From: Amphibalanus amphitrite
Taxonomy: Eukaryota > Arthropoda > Thecostraca > Balanomorpha > Balanidae
Direction: 5' to 3'
Assembly: GCF_019059575.1 (NCBI RefSeq)
Contig: NW_024882203.1
Location: forward strand, 186,001 to 250,000
DNA: 64,000 nucleotides
Under the pieces are notes generated by a model that was given only the letters and a program-made list of their open reading frames with translations, was not told where the DNA came from and ran no database searches. The position numbers and the translations under genes were made by a program. Of the stretch, positions 1 through 13,300 are shown one piece after another (within the stretch, counting starts at the first letter, position 1; each line of letters starts with the position of its first letter).

Positions 1-465
1 ATTTTTCCTATTCAGTGTGTCATGTTTACCTATGAACCGATGTTTGAGAGCGTTTTGAACGATATTCGTCCAAAAGAGGCGCATTTCAATTTTCTCCCAT
101 TGACTTATAATGGAGAGGTCGCAAAATTGACCTGACCTTAGGTCACAGATATCAAAAATCCGAGATATACATTTTATACATACTGTTACTCATATCAATC
201 GCTGAAAGTTTCAAAGTGATCGTTCAGTCGGTGTAGCTATAGCGAGCCTTTGAACTTTTTCTGAGGTAAGGTCACTTGACGTGACCTGGTGACCTGACCT
301 TGAACGGCCTAGGTCTGAAATTTTCACAACATGTGCGGAAATGATGTAGGAACACGTGTACCAAAAACGGCGGCGCTGCGCGCCGCCGTTTTTTAGATAT
401 TCGCGAAAAACCTGAGGGGGGGGGGGGCGTAAAAACGCCCCCCCCCCCAGCACGGCGCGGGTTAA
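1..465. mobile_element. TTAA-type hairpin MITE, cut by the window edge
   Basis: Only the right part of the element is inside the window. The interior carries the block 'cccattgacttataatgg' and several TGACCT half-sites, shared with copies near 36240 and 49120. A poly-G/poly-C hairpin lies at about 412-449 (G-run, cgtaaaaacg, C-run), followed by a terminal ggcgcggg and a TTAA at 462-465. No open reading frame with recognisable homology is present, so it is non-autonomous. Confidence 0.7.
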
Positions 466-1149
466 ATTAACTCTTCAATTTAGAGATGGCATTTCGAATT
501 TGTAATCAAGATTAAGTAATTATAGATCGTGAAGCCACCCTTGTGTTTGGTAGGTTTTGTTGCTTCAAATCATGTGTAGGTAGATGCATAGAGGCTATCT
601 ATGGTAGATGCATTGGCTAACTTATGGCTATAATATCGTTATTTAGGTGTAAGCATTTGCATCATACATGAACGAACCAAACAAAAAATCACAGGCTGAC
701 GTGTCGCGTTATGTCCAGACTGCACCATCCCGGCCAGAACTGACGGTTTCCTCGTGCCGGACAGCCGCCTGCGCCCGCCTTCCATCGGCCGCCGCGCTGG
801 CGAACCCCTGAGAGGGATGCCGACTGAGGATCACGCTAATTTCAGCTGAGCTGGACAGCGCTTTGATCGCTCGTAACTACGAATAATCGAATTAAAATCA
901 TGATTGTAAGCGATCACTAGACGAGCGCTGCATCACACACTCGACAAAATCAGCTGCTACCGGAATTGATGTACCTAATTATTCTTGACATTTAGCAGTA
1001 ATTAGGTTAGAATGAACAGTAATAGGTATAGACGGGCTGCCACACACAGAACAGGAAGTTTGCTGTCGCCCATATGGCGTCTTGCCATCCGCCGATAGAA
1101 GCTTTGTCACAATAAACTTCAATCAATTCCCTAGAGGTAGGTACTCAAA
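466..1149. other. Intergenic, no gene seen
   Basis: No open frame with recognisable homology and no repeat structure beyond a GC-rich patch at about 720-810. Confidence 0.5.
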
Positions 1150-1245
1150 ATTTGACGCACCTGATGCCGCGCGCCGTTTTTATGCTATAGCGCAGCGAAA
1201 GAAGTGGGGGCGTTTAACGCCTCCCCCCAGCAACTCGTGGGTTAA
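1150..1245. mobile_element. Right-end fragment of a TTAA-type MITE
   Basis: A terminal hairpin (gtgggggcg tttaa cgcctcccccc) is followed by ctcgtggg and TTAA at 1242-1245, the layout of the right end of the other MITE copies. The left part is missing. The TTAA is shared with the left end of the next element. Confidence 0.45.
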
Positions 1246-1530
1246 CCCTCGCCGGCACAGGGGGGGGGATGGTGATGGTGGATTCCTGGTGATGCGATGA
1301 TGCACCCCCCCCCCCCCCCCCCAAGGTTTGTTGCGAATAACTCGCGTAAAAATCGCCCGATCGCGACGAAACTTTTAGTACCCTCGCATTGATCAATTTT
1401 ACACCTAACCTGAAAATTGCATGACCCAAATGACCTTTGACCTGTGACCTACTTTCCGAGACATGTTTGGCCGGAATCGCGATTAGGCGTATGTCGGCTC
1501 GCATTAGCCGCGCGTTTGCAAGCTTTTCGT
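1242..1530 (+). mobile_element. Left end of a TTAA-type MITE (CCCTCGCCGGCAC subgroup), interrupted
   Basis: It begins TTAACCCTCGCCGGCACAG and contains a G-run, C-run and TGACCTTTGACCTGTGACC. It is closely similar to 40209-40470 and to the reverse complement of about 50130-50400. Similarity stops after gcaagcttttcgt at 1530, where LINE sequence starts; the remainder of the MITE is not found beyond the LINE. Confidence 0.65.
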
Positions 1531-4500
1531 CAAGCGCCCTACGCAAAATAGTTATACACTACATTTTTATCACACTGTGGTTGTTTTGTGGGGTATTTGC
1601 CTTGAGCTGTCAAAACTGGACTTCAAACAAAATGACGCACGAAAAGCCCCGAGGCGGTAGGCGGCAAACTTGGCTTGCTTGGTTCCTTTCCCTGTACCTT
1701 TCCCCAAGCCACCGCTTTTCCTCCTCTGAACTCCGCCAATTGTTTGTCCAGCTTCCCCACCCCTGCCTAATACTAGGAGATTTTAATGCCCACCACAGAT
1801 CCTGGGGCTCAACAACGAACAACGCGCGCGGAACACTAATTGATAAGATAATGGATTCACTTGATCTCATTTGCATTAACAACCGCACACCCACTTTCAC
1901 CAGACGCAACCAAGGTCAAGTCATACACTCCGTCATCGACTTGGCCTTCACAGACACTAACACCGCGACACTTTTCACTCAACACGTCGGAGATGATACA
2001 CTGTTTAGCGACCATTTTAACTATCAACTTAATGTCCCTTCAGGACAAGGCAATTTTACATTTCTTCCTCGTTGGAACTTTAAGAAAGCTGATTGGGCCT
2101 CCTTTCAAAAACATATAGATGAACACACTCCCACCCCTCCCCCTGACATCAACACCTTTTTAAACGTGATTCTCGCTGCTGCTCACCAAAATATTCCCCA
2201 TACCCACCCCCCACGTGAAAACAAAGCTGCCCCTTGGTGGAACGCTGACTGCAATCGAGCTGTAGCTCTGCGGAAGCGTGCCTTACGAGTCTTTAACAAA
2301 TGTATTTGCGATTACCATGAAAATGCCCTCCGGAAGGCCCGATATGATGCTTCACAAATAATACTTAAAGCAAAACAAGAAGGATGGCACTCCTTCTCTA
2401 ACAGCTTTAATAGATTTACTCCCCTTTCTAAAATCTGGTCGCTAGTTAGAGTTTTTTCGACAAGGCGCAGCACAACTTACAAAATTCCTCATCTCTACAT
2501 TAACAACACCCACTACACCACTCCCCTTCAAGTTGCGACACAATTCGCCCAACATTACGCACGCATATCTTCTGCTCAACAATACACACAAGTACAACAT
2601 GACAGCTTTAACACAACACTCGACACCCTCTCCTTTGACTCAGCAAATACTGAAAATTATAACAAGCACTTTGACTTGTTCGAACTTAGACACGCCATAT
2701 CTCGATGTGGTGAAGCGTCGGTAGGGCCGGATCAGATAGCCTATCCGGCCTTGAAAACCTTTTGATAGTAATCAATAATCTATGGGAAAACAATTTGTAC
2801 CCCGAGAGCTGGAGAAACAGTACCATCGTCCCCATCCTTAAACCCTCCAAACCACCCTCCTCCCCCTCTAGTTATAGACCTATATCCCTAACCAGTTGCG
2901 CTGCTAAATTGACAGAACATATATGGTCAATGGACGGATTAGGGCATATCTAGAAGGTAACTACCTCCTCTCTCCACATCAAACAGGATTTAGGTCCGGC
3001 CGCTCGACGGCAGACAATATAGTCCACCTCATTGATGACATCCAGAAGGGCTTCCAAAATGACATGTATACATTTGCAGTTTTCATTGATTTTCAAAACG
3101 CCTTTGATAAAGTAAATAAACAAGCCCTTCTGATCAAACTTCATAAGACAGGTATTCGCGGCCACATGGCCCATTATATCTCTAATTTCCTCAAAGATAG
3201 AACATTTAACGTACGATGGCGTAACACATTTTCTCCCAATCTTAATCAGGATCACGGCCTCCCTCAGGGCAGTGTCCTCTCCCCAACCCTCTTCCTTATT
3301 ATGATTAACGACCTTTTTCAAAACCCACCTAGTAGCCTTATTCTATTTTTGCCGATGATGTGGCCATTTGGGTAACGCGAAGAAACATTGACTCGGCTTT
3401 TGCCTCCGTTCAAAACGCAATGGAGGATATTCATAGCTGGTGCGATAAATGGGGCCTAGTCTTGTCGCCCAGCAAAACAGTAGCACTTATATTCTCCCAT
3501 AAAACCCGTTTTAAATTTGATACCGAACTTAAAGTAAAGAACCAAGCTATCAAATACGTTAAAACGTTCAAATACCTCGGCATCACACTAGATAGTAGAC
3601 TCTCCTTTAAACATCACTTTGAAGACGTTAAAATGCGTTGCACTAGGCGCCTCAACATACTTAAGTGTATAGCAGGAAAGGATTGGGGTGCTGATCTCAG
3701 CACCCTCCTTAACCTATACACTTCCCTAATCCGTCCTATCCTGGATTACAACAGTTTTCTATTTGATGATATAGCTTCTAATCAGATCGAATCACTTCAA
3801 GTTATACAAAATAAGGCCCTGCGTATAGTTACAGGAGCCCAATGCACCACAAATATCAGGCTCTCCACGCAGAATGTAATATTCCTCTTCTCTCTCACCG
3901 CCGTAAACTCCAACTCCTTTGCTTCTATGCGCGCACTTTCTTGTCCCCTTATTCGCCTTCGCACCGCATTGTCTCCAATCGATATACGGACGACCCTCCC
4001 ACAACGGCCCAACTCAAATACCCGATAATCGCCTATCGCATAGAAAGGACACTCAGTGATTTCCAGTTGGATTTTCCATCTATTTTTCATCGGCCACCCA
4101 TCTCTTCTTTCTTTCTGCCAGCCATAGAGAATATTGCATTCCTGTACGCAGAGGCAAAATCAAAAGTCACAAAAGAAGAAAGCATTCAACTTTTCTATGA
4201 GCATAAAGAAGAACATAAAGACTATGCATACATATATACAGATGGTTCAGTTTGTGACGGGAGGACGGCAGCCGCTGTCACATCTGACCATCATAACAAA
4301 ACAAGTAGGCTACACGACGACCATAGCATATTTAGTGCTGAGTTGATAGCCATTCACTCAGCACTCAAATATGTCTCATCGAAAAACATAGAAAAGGCTG
4401 TGATCTGCACAGACTCAGCTTCATCGGTAAAGGCAATAGCTCACAGAAAAATGGAAAAAAAACGAAATCGTTTATAAAATAAAAAAGATGATTATTGGCT

Positions 4501-5415
4501 TTACCGATGAAAACAAACACGTCATTCTCCTGTGGATTCCGTCCCACGTTGGAATACAGGGGAATGAAAAAGCGGACAAGCTAGCCAAAGAAGGTCTTCA
4601 TCTCCCATCTCGAAATCATCTCGCTCTCCCCCTTCCGGATTTTCTGTCTTCGCTCTTCCGTGCCTTCCAGAGATACCGCCAAAAATGCTGGATAGATGAT
4701 CATACACCACATCTCTTCTCCATTAAACCGAAACTTTGCCATTTCTACTCTTCCCATCAAAACACAAGGATCAAAGAGAGAGTCCTAGCCAGGCTCCGGC
4801 TCGGCCACACACAACTCACCCACAACTACATCCTGGACAGAGCACCTCCACCCATATGTCACCACTGCCGCGACCACCCACGCTACACCATCTCACACTT
4901 CCTCCTCCACTGCCCACACCTACACCAACACCGCAGACATATAGTACAATACATTAACACACATGGACTCTCTCTCGACCTTCCGACTCTCCTGGGCGAC
5001 ACTCATCCGGATATCCACGACCTTCTGTTCGTCTTTCTCGCCGACGCTCGGATCATCAAGAGCCTTTAGCGTGTTAGGGCCGCGGCTACCGCCCCTAAAA
5101 CGCTAATCAGAGCCCTCGTCTCCCGGCTCACCCCCAAACTCACACATTAATTAATCGCGGTTACAGGGCTTTTTCCCTCGCGCCGTTTTGGCTTAGGTGC
5201 GAGGTTTTTGCCCTTTGCGTTAGGCGTCGGGTTTTTTATTATTTAGGACTTTTTCTCCCGACCATTACACCCCACAACAAGGCCCCGCCGGGGGGCTGGA
5301 GCCTAGAAGGTCTTATACCTTCTGTCAGTGCGATGAAAGCTTCCCGGCTCCATTACACTGACACCAGCTCACAAGTGTTCATGTCTATTATGTATTGTTA
5401 ATAAAAGTCATTCCC
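1531..5415 (+). mobile_element. I-group non-LTR retrotransposon, 5'-truncated and inactivated
   Basis: The copy has the C-terminal part of an AP-type endonuclease, a reverse transcriptase, an RNase H domain and a C-terminal Cys/His cluster, then a 3' region ending near 'ttaataaaagtc' at about 5400-5410. RNase H behind the RT is characteristic of the I group (I, Nimb and relatives) among non-LTR elements. The 5' end, including any ORF1 and the start of the endonuclease, is missing, and the 5' break lies exactly at the edge of a MITE fragment. No clear target-site duplication was found, so the outer boundaries are approximate. Confidence 0.85.
1638..5069 (+). pseudogene. LINE ORF2 polyprotein remnant (endonuclease-RT-RNase H)
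   Basis: Reading order: endonuclease motif GDFNAHHRSWGS (about 1778-1813) with SVIDLAFTD and SDHF downstream; RT start GPDQI (about 2727); SSYRPISL (about 2869-2892); GFRSGRSTADNI (about 2990-3025); FIDFQNAFDKV (about 3085-3115); LPQGSVLSPTLF (about 3258-3293); catalytic FADDVAIW (about 3346-3369); RNase H YIYTDGS (about 4229-4249), SAELIAI, CTDSAS and IPSHVGIQGNEKADKLAKEG (about 4535-4594); then a CxxC-H-C cluster (about 4858-4916). The reading frame changes near 2765, 2930, 3345, 3850 and 4480, so at least five indels break it. The open frame extending 5' of 1531 is MITE sequence read through, not part of the protein. Confidence 0.85.
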
Positions 5416-7352
5416 ACTGTTGTGTTTGCGACTCCAGACATCTCGGCTCTTTGGCTATACACGTAAGTACCTCCCTTAGCTTTGATTCCACATTAAGATA
5501 GGATCCCACGTTGTTTTTGCTACCGGTTTCACATAAACCGGTTTAACGTAAGACTTGCTGCCCGGCGAAAATTGCCGGAGTAACTGCCCCCTGCTCGGGT
5601 ATGGCACTAGGCCGACCGAGCAAAAAAAAAAAAAAAAAAAAAAAAAGCTCGCGGCGCTCTCTCGCGTGAATCACTTGATCTCTCGGAGTTCTACATATAG
5701 CCTTGGATCGCTTGGGTGGCTCTCGCTTGGATCTCTCTCTCTCTCTCTCTCTGGCCGAGCGTGTGACAGGTACGGCGCCTGTTCTGCTGTTCATACTTTA
5801 TTGTTTGTTGTTCATACTTTATTGTTCATACTTTATTTTGGCTGCAGCAATGCTATTTTACCCGGTGTTTCACATCTCCCGATTAATGTAGTTCCTGTAA
5901 AATTGCCCTTCAAATTCATTCAATTAGCAAATGGCGTTGGTACCTATTGACTGGCCTATTATCAGTATCGTTCTTGTGTATCTTCTTGTGTTACGCTGTG
6001 TAGCTTCGGCTATTTTCTGCTAAAAACTAAGGTTTTCCTTCTCAAGAAGAAAAATAACATCTATAACATCTATATAACATCAGATTTGGATACTAATCCT
6101 GTGGGCTGGGACTGAGTTGATGCCCTGAGTGGCCCTGCCTGGCACCCCATGGATCTCAATCTCCCAGTGTGAGTGCTGTGATTTTTTTTTTGTGCATCCT
6201 GTGTCCTCATTAATGGTTAGTGTCCAGACTCCAGTCTGGAAAAATTCCACACATTCTTTCTTCCAGATGCCTCGGGGTCTCATACCCTGTAAGTGCAGAT
6301 GTTTTTTGGGCAAAATTTATTCAATTTTGGCACTATTTGCTTGAAAATTAAAGTTTATTTTTACCAAATTTTAACCATTATACCATATCATTAGAGCACA
6401 TAGGTAGGTACATACATATGCTGATCTATACCATAAATGCTAAGAAGTTTGATAACAACTAAGAAGGAGGCTGGCTGGCTAGTGGCTAAAAAGCATTGAA
6501 CAAAAATGGTTTCCATTGCAAGTTCTTCCAAATTACAAATAGAAGGAGAATCACTGTCAAGTACATTGATATGGCACACAAATATGATGCATTTGGGTAC
6601 CTACTTCACCAGGCATCACCCATTTAGCACATCCTCTTTACGTTCACCTCTGCTAGGTACCTGCTGCCGAGCTGAGTGCCAGGCCCGTGGCGCAGCCATT
6701 CAGCTGTGCAGTGTGCTAGCTGCCCAGCTCCCTTGTAAGCATGCACTACCCATATCTGCCAGGGGTCCGGGGTTAACTTGGTGTTGGCTTTCTTTCCCTC
6801 GGCCTCCTGCAGCAGTCTTTTGTTGTGCGTTACTGAGGCCTTCAATCACAGGACATGTCATCATCTGGAATATCACTCAACTTGACATCAACACTGGATA
6901 ACAATAATCCAAAGCACTCAACTCCTATCATTACACTGTACTGCATGCGAAATTGTGTTTCTCTTCAGCTCCCTCAGCCAACAAACTTCCCCCAAAATGT
7001 TAATTGCAACGTATACCGAACCATGACAATACACACCATTTGCCGAAAGTCCTTAGTTTGTCGCTAAGTTACGTCAGCCGCCGCCCCAAAATTTTGCCGC
7101 AATCCGCTTGTTACGTCAAACATGTCGACGGTAATCCATTTTTGGTACAATGCATACTTATACAATGCCCGACACATTTCAATGCAGCATTCAAATTCAA
7201 ACCATCGGGCAAGTCCATACTGCAAGGTCATGCTCTGCTCTCCCCTCCCCATGACTTCCCCTGGCCACCACCCTCCCCTCTGCCCATTGCTGACCCCTCC
7301 CTCATTCCCCAGGTAGCTGCGCGCACCACCAGTGAAGCACACGCAGAACACA
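5416..7352. other. Intergenic region and 5' flank of the SCCPDH gene
   Basis: No gene is supported. It holds a short inverted repeat (accggttt/aaaccggt, 5522-5542), an A25 run (5622-5646), a CT run (about 5732-5752) and three short direct copies of ttcatactttatt (about 5789-5837). A pyrimidine-rich acceptor-like sequence ending cccag at 7312 suggests that the first coding exon begins with 5' UTR at about 7313, so the promoter may lie further upstream. Confidence 0.5.
5622..5752. repeat. Simple repeats: A25 run and CT dinucleotide run
   Basis: Uninterrupted A from 5622 to 5646, and a CT repeat at about 5732-5752. They could be tails of old retroposed sequence, but no target duplication was recognised. 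Confidence 0.9.
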
Positions 7353-10300
7353 ATGGCCACAGCAGGAGACCGCCTGGACCTGGTGGTGTTTGGCGCCACC
7401 GGCTTCACCGGCCAGTTTGTCGTGGAGGAGATCGCCCGCATCGAGACGGAGAATGCTGGCCTGTCCTGGGGTATCGCCGGCCGGTCTCGCGCCAAACTGG
7501 AGAAGATCCGCCAGCAGGCGGCCAAAGAGACGGGTGAGTCAATAAATGGCTGATTAGTGTGGAAGTTTTGTGATTGAGTAACTGATATAATGGAGTGGGA
7601 GGTCATTGGTCAGTGGTCATGCATACCTGCATGCTATCATTTTCAGGGCCTACCTATTTCTTGTTAATCTGAGATTTGGGTCTGGATTATCTACATATTA
7701 TATTTGTTTGTATTTTCAATTTAAGAGCATGCTATCTTGATGGGTGTATCTCTTTGACATTCCCTGATTTGATGTGGACCTTTGAGGATAGGGATGGCGA
7801 ATGTTCCATTCTCTGATGTTCCATTCAATGTTATTTCATGCCCTAAATGTTCAATTCCCTCCTCTGAGCAGGCCGCAGTCTGGAGCACGTCGAGATCCTG
7901 GTGGCCGATGTCAGCGACCAGGACAGCCTGGACCGCATGGCCAGCCGCTCCAAGGTGGTAATCAACTGCGTCGGACCGGTGAGTACCCTCTGTGACGTCA
8001 GCGTGGGTGTCGTGACGTCATCGGGGGCGGATCCGCAGCTGGTGGAGAGGAGCTGCGATCGTGACGCAAATGAGAAGTGCTTACAGTTGATGGGCGTGGC
8101 TAAACCAAACGAATGTTTGATATAACCATTGACCTTATTAAGTTTATACGGCTTATGGAGCTTTCCTTGCTGACATTTAGCGGAAGATTTGCAGATGAAT
8201 AAGATCGGATAAGAAGTTTTGAGAATGAAACGTACGTCATTAGATATTTAGTTTGATTGTTACGAGCCTATAACGAGCTGCAAAGGTCACTTGTACACTT
8301 ATAGCTATCGTTTCCGAACTGTATTTATTTGTTGTCTATTCGTCTCTCCTTGAGAAGCATCAACAGAACACAAGCTGTTCTCATTTAGGTAGGTACTACG
8401 TGTCGTCCTAAAATCTAGTTCCACTACACACGTGCGTTTAAATCATGCCTCGTCGTACCCGGCATTGAGCGATGCTTGATACTCGGCTGTTCCACTCAGC
8501 CCTATCTCGCCTGATATGGTGGTGAGGGCCTGGCCAACGGTCTGGAGGGGCGACCGATGATAGTGAATGCGATTAGGACTTCTGTCTGCCCAGATAAGCG
8601 CCGGGCGTGCTGTTTTCACTCTATGTTTTTTTTTTACAATAATCATTTATCGATTCATTGAGCTTCATTGTTCCAGCTTCGTGCTGTACCTTCTCTGCAC
8701 TGGCACGTACCTACTAATTTGAAAAATACATATATTTTCTAAGATTGCATGTTATGGGAAATAAGGTTGATTAAAGATCTGAGTGAATCTCAACCATCGT
8801 GAAAATTATTATGGATGAATTTGATCGCTGTAATTCTTGGACTAGGTATGTTATTTGATAATGCTGCGGCATGTCCACTCTTTGTCCTCTGTTTCTGCTT
8901 CTTCACCGTATGAAAATTGGACAGGCATACCCGACTCCCCCACAGAGACTCGGGCTGACCCTCTTCCCCTCACCCCATGGTGTTGCAGTACCGCTTCTAC
9001 GGCGAGCAGGTGGTGAAGGCCTGTGTCAACAACGGCGCCAGCACAGTGGATATCAGCGGCGAGCCCCAGGTAAGGGCTGGTGAGAGCTGCTGCTATATGT
9101 TAGCGGGGAGCCCCAGGTAAGGGCTGGTGAGAGCTGCTGCTATATGTTAGCGGAGTGCCTCACGCAAGAACCGGTGATAGCTGTTGCTGTTTGTTACCGG
9201 AGGGCCGCGGTGAGAGGTGTATATAAGCTTATATAAGCGGAGAGTCACAGGTAGGGGCTGGCGAGAGATACTCATCACCGGAAATAGCATAGAGAGACGG
9301 GACCTGCGCGGAGAATAACGGGCGAAAGCTGCACAACAGCAGAGATTAGCTACCGGTAGCTTGATATCAGCGGGAAATAAGACCTTCTGAGAGCTAATCA
9401 GAGCCCACTTTGTCGCTCCATTCATCGTGTGCTCTTGCGGGACGAAGTTTTTTTTTTAGCTCGAGCTTCTTATGATAGTGACATTTGGCGTGTGTGCAAC
9501 AAGGCATATGCCAGTTTTTATGACCGGCTCTAGCAGCTAAGCCTTGTCGTAGGTGGGTGATCATGTTGAACCATATGCAATAGGCGCCTTGCTTTCTGGA
9601 ACAGGGTATTTTGTCGTTTTTGGAAGTACATGACTAAGACTATCTTTATTTCTCAGTTTGTTAGGGAGGAAACACATATACTGCGTTATAAGTCATCACG
9701 ATATTCTCATGGAACCAGTGGCTTGACTTTTGTCCGTATTGACATTTATGTTCGATTGCGTTATCGTTTTATGTGTGGCCAATACCGCTGAGTCTTACTA
9801 GGACTGCACGTTTTTATCGCTCCCGGCGCTTGTTACTATCTGTGCGGTCGAGTTCTGGTCATCTCTGGACTGTTTACCGTGTGTGTGGGCTGGTCGTCGC
9901 CGGCTCGCGAGGCCCTCCTGCCGCCTGTCTGTATCCGTTCCGGTATGATGGGCCTGCCACAGGTGTCTGTCATCCGCCCGGCCTCTGATGAGGCCCATTA
10001 GGACCGGTCTGATCACCTGTCCCGACTCGGCCCCTCCTGTACCGAGCCCCTGATCACTTACCAGCCGGGGAACCATTGCCGGCTCACGGGGTAGAGTGGT
10101 GTAGGAGACGCACCTACCCTGTAGACGCACATGTGGATGGGAGTGCCCGTACAGTCGAGCGTAGATAATGGGTAAATAGGTGGGGTGAATCGGCAGCTCC
10201 GAGAGGGAATGCGATGCTCCGTCCCAGCCGTCCATTTGCGCTGTTCGCGGCTGATGCATCGCTGCTGATGCGATATTCCGCCAGGGTACACAGGGAAAGA

Positions 10301-13300
10301 TACACATTATTGCCTGTCAAAAGTCCTCCCTGCTTAGTGCCTATAATGCCGTGCCAGCTGATGCGATGTGACTTATCTGTCACATCTGGGGAGACTGTGA
10401 AAAAAGCACTGTCGGCTGCTCCTATAACGCATCGTCGATGTACAACTGGGTATTCGTTCGAGCCTGCTCGGAAGTTGTCGTGTCATTCATTTATCGGTAT
10501 CAGCAGCTGCGGGGCCGAAGTCCGCTCCGTGATCGCACTTTGCGCCCGAGTCGTCCGTAGACGCACGGACCGCTGAGTCGGCCGGCCACGAGCTGGCCCC
10601 TCGCTTTCACCTTGTTTATGCATGACCTTCCTCCCTGTCTCGGGGAGTTGAACCGGACCGAGTGAGGCCCGCTGTCGGCGGCGGACACGGAGACCCGAGT
10701 CGCACGTGTCCCGTGTCTCGAAACAACGACCAGCCGCTGTAATATGAATGTCGTGTTGGTTTGCCATGGCGTTCTTTTTCGATAGGTTTATTTAGGTGGT
10801 TTGGAAATCGGGTGATTTGGAAAGGAAATTTACTTCTCACTTGGGAGCTGAGCAGCGACGGGCCTTAGGGGTTTCAATTACGGTCAGTTTTAGTAGCTTT
10901 CAAATCCCTTCAGTATCCCTTGCAATGACGTAGAAAAGCCTGAATTACAGGTTTAGAGACATAAAATGTATAAACTTAAGACGGTTATTTCTAACTATTT
11001 TTCATCTTTTGGCTCCGCGTCAAACGTAGTTGATAATGAATATTTATTGGCATACGCTATCCCATATCCTCATTAGTATTTAGGCAATGATTGACTTGCA
11101 ATGAAATAACTGACCGGATATGCAACCCCCGCCCAACCTGCCTAAAATCTCCACAAAACTCTAACCGCCACCCCTCCCGTGCCCCCAGTTCCTGGAGGGT
11201 ATGCAGCTCAAGTACCACGAGGCGGCAGAGAAGGCTGGCGTCTATGTGGTCGGCGCGTGCGGCTTCGACTCGATTCCGGCCGACATGGGCACCTGTTTCG
11301 TCCATGAAAAGTTCGACGGTGACCTGAACGGTATCGAGAGCTACTTCAAAGTCCAGACGGGACCCAAGGTAGGCGCTGCTTTTCGGTGATACTCTTTGAA
11401 TGTATGGTGTGTCGTATCAAAAACTGTGATATGGTTGATGGTGGGACGTTTAAATGGAGTTGATTCGGTGTGTGTTGATTTTGGGCGTTATTTGGCGAAC
11501 AGGACATAAAGCTTGAGCCAATGACCTAGTAACTAGCTCGCTATAAATCCATCCTAATAATGTAACAGTTATAATGTCTGAGTGCTGACATCATTCTTCA
11601 TATAAATTTGTCCAAAGTTGGTGCCTGGTGGCTAATTAGAAGGTTTAACTAGTTCGCTTCATCAACACCGGCGTGTATCAAAACTCCATTAGGAATAGGA
11701 CTAGCACAGAGACCTGAAAACATCAGACCACTAACGTTCTGTCTCTGTCGCGCGAAGGGCTACCGCGGCATCCACTACGCCACCTACCAGTCGGCCATCC
11801 ACGGCTTCGCCAACGCCCACGAGCTCGGGCCGCTGAGGAAGCAGCTGTTTGGGAAGCGTCTGCCTCGCTCCAACCACAAGCTGCCCAACCGGTAAGGGTG
11901 GGGTTGACAAGGCTGGAGTCTGGGACAAGGGGAGAGCTAGGATTGGGCAACTGGCTGTGTTTCGGCATAAGTGATTGAAGTGACTGATTTGACTAGGTGT
12001 TTGATCTTCAAAAGGCGGGCATTTTGATCCATTCGCTGTAAACGTTGGGTTTTAACTGAAATCCGTGCGGTACTACAGAAGGAAGCATGACTGCCGAATT
12101 TAGCAGCCATAAAGATGGCTACCAAAATTAGCAGTCATGTATCAGCAGATAGTTCACGGCGTCTCTCGCGATCCACTAACGATTACTGGCTCGCTGATCT
12201 CCGTTTTCTCACGCCGTCAGCGGTAACCTGCACTACAGTGACGTGATCAGCGCCTACTGCCTGCCGTTCCTCGGCTCGGACAAATCTGTTGTCCAGCGCA
12301 GTGTGTTCCACAACTACGAGACGCGCGGCTGGCGCAACATCCAGTACAGCCCCTACGTCGGCATTGGTGAGCGCCCCCCCCCCCTCCCCGGGGGTGACAG
12401 AGGGGGTGGCGGAGGAGTAGAGATTGGGGGAGGGGTTGATGAAGAGGGGGGGGGGGGGGGTGGCACAGAAGCTGGTAGACCCGGGGGTTAGGGTAGAGAC
12501 TAGAGAGCACAAAGTATGGTATGTGTTGCAGAGGTGCGATTGAATGGCCTGGATATACAGGAGGATGGAAATGTGTGGTGGGGAACAGTGTAGATGGCGT
12601 TATGGTGCAATCTATGCTCGACATATAGTTAGTATTGCTGAGAAACATGACTGGTGTTGTAACCTTTTGTGTAAATGTCAGGCTGCTGGCCTATAGTCAG
12701 AACAACGTTACGTGCTTTATATCAATCAAGCCGGTATTGCTTCCCGAAAAGTGGTTTGCCACGTGGTGACATTTGCTCAATTGATAAACAGTTGATCTCC
12801 TGAATCGCAAAGCTCAATACCGCGGTCGCCTGATGCCTCAGAGTCAGATGGCAAGTGATTTTTTTGCCGTTGATAATTTTTTCCTGTAAGACACAAAATC
12901 ACAATCCTTCTCTTACGCTGCAAAGCAACAACAAGCTCACCCCATGGATGCAACATGGTTTTCTCATACACTGCTGAACCTGCGCTGATCTACCTGACTC
13001 TCATCTTCGGCAAATAGCTGATGGCTGAAGTTCACTTGTGTCCATCTAACTAACCCAAGACGTTCATCGTCTTCAAACCCTCAGAGCTTGACGATGTTCA
13101 CCCTCGTCATTTTACCATCCTCTAACCCCCATGTGTGTATCTCTGACAGGCGGTATGCTAAGGACTGTCGGTGTGACCATCCTTCTCGCCTTCTTCGGTC
13201 TCATGGCCAGCTTCAAGTTCGGCCGCACTCTGCTGGAAAAGGTAGGTTATCAGACGCTGAGACAGCCGCTTTATCTCCTCGCTACGGAGTCTATAGTATG

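Noticed and set aside
1437-1636. N-terminal extension of the LINE protein
   Set aside because: The first part of that open frame is MITE sequence; protein similarity to non-LTR elements starts only further on.
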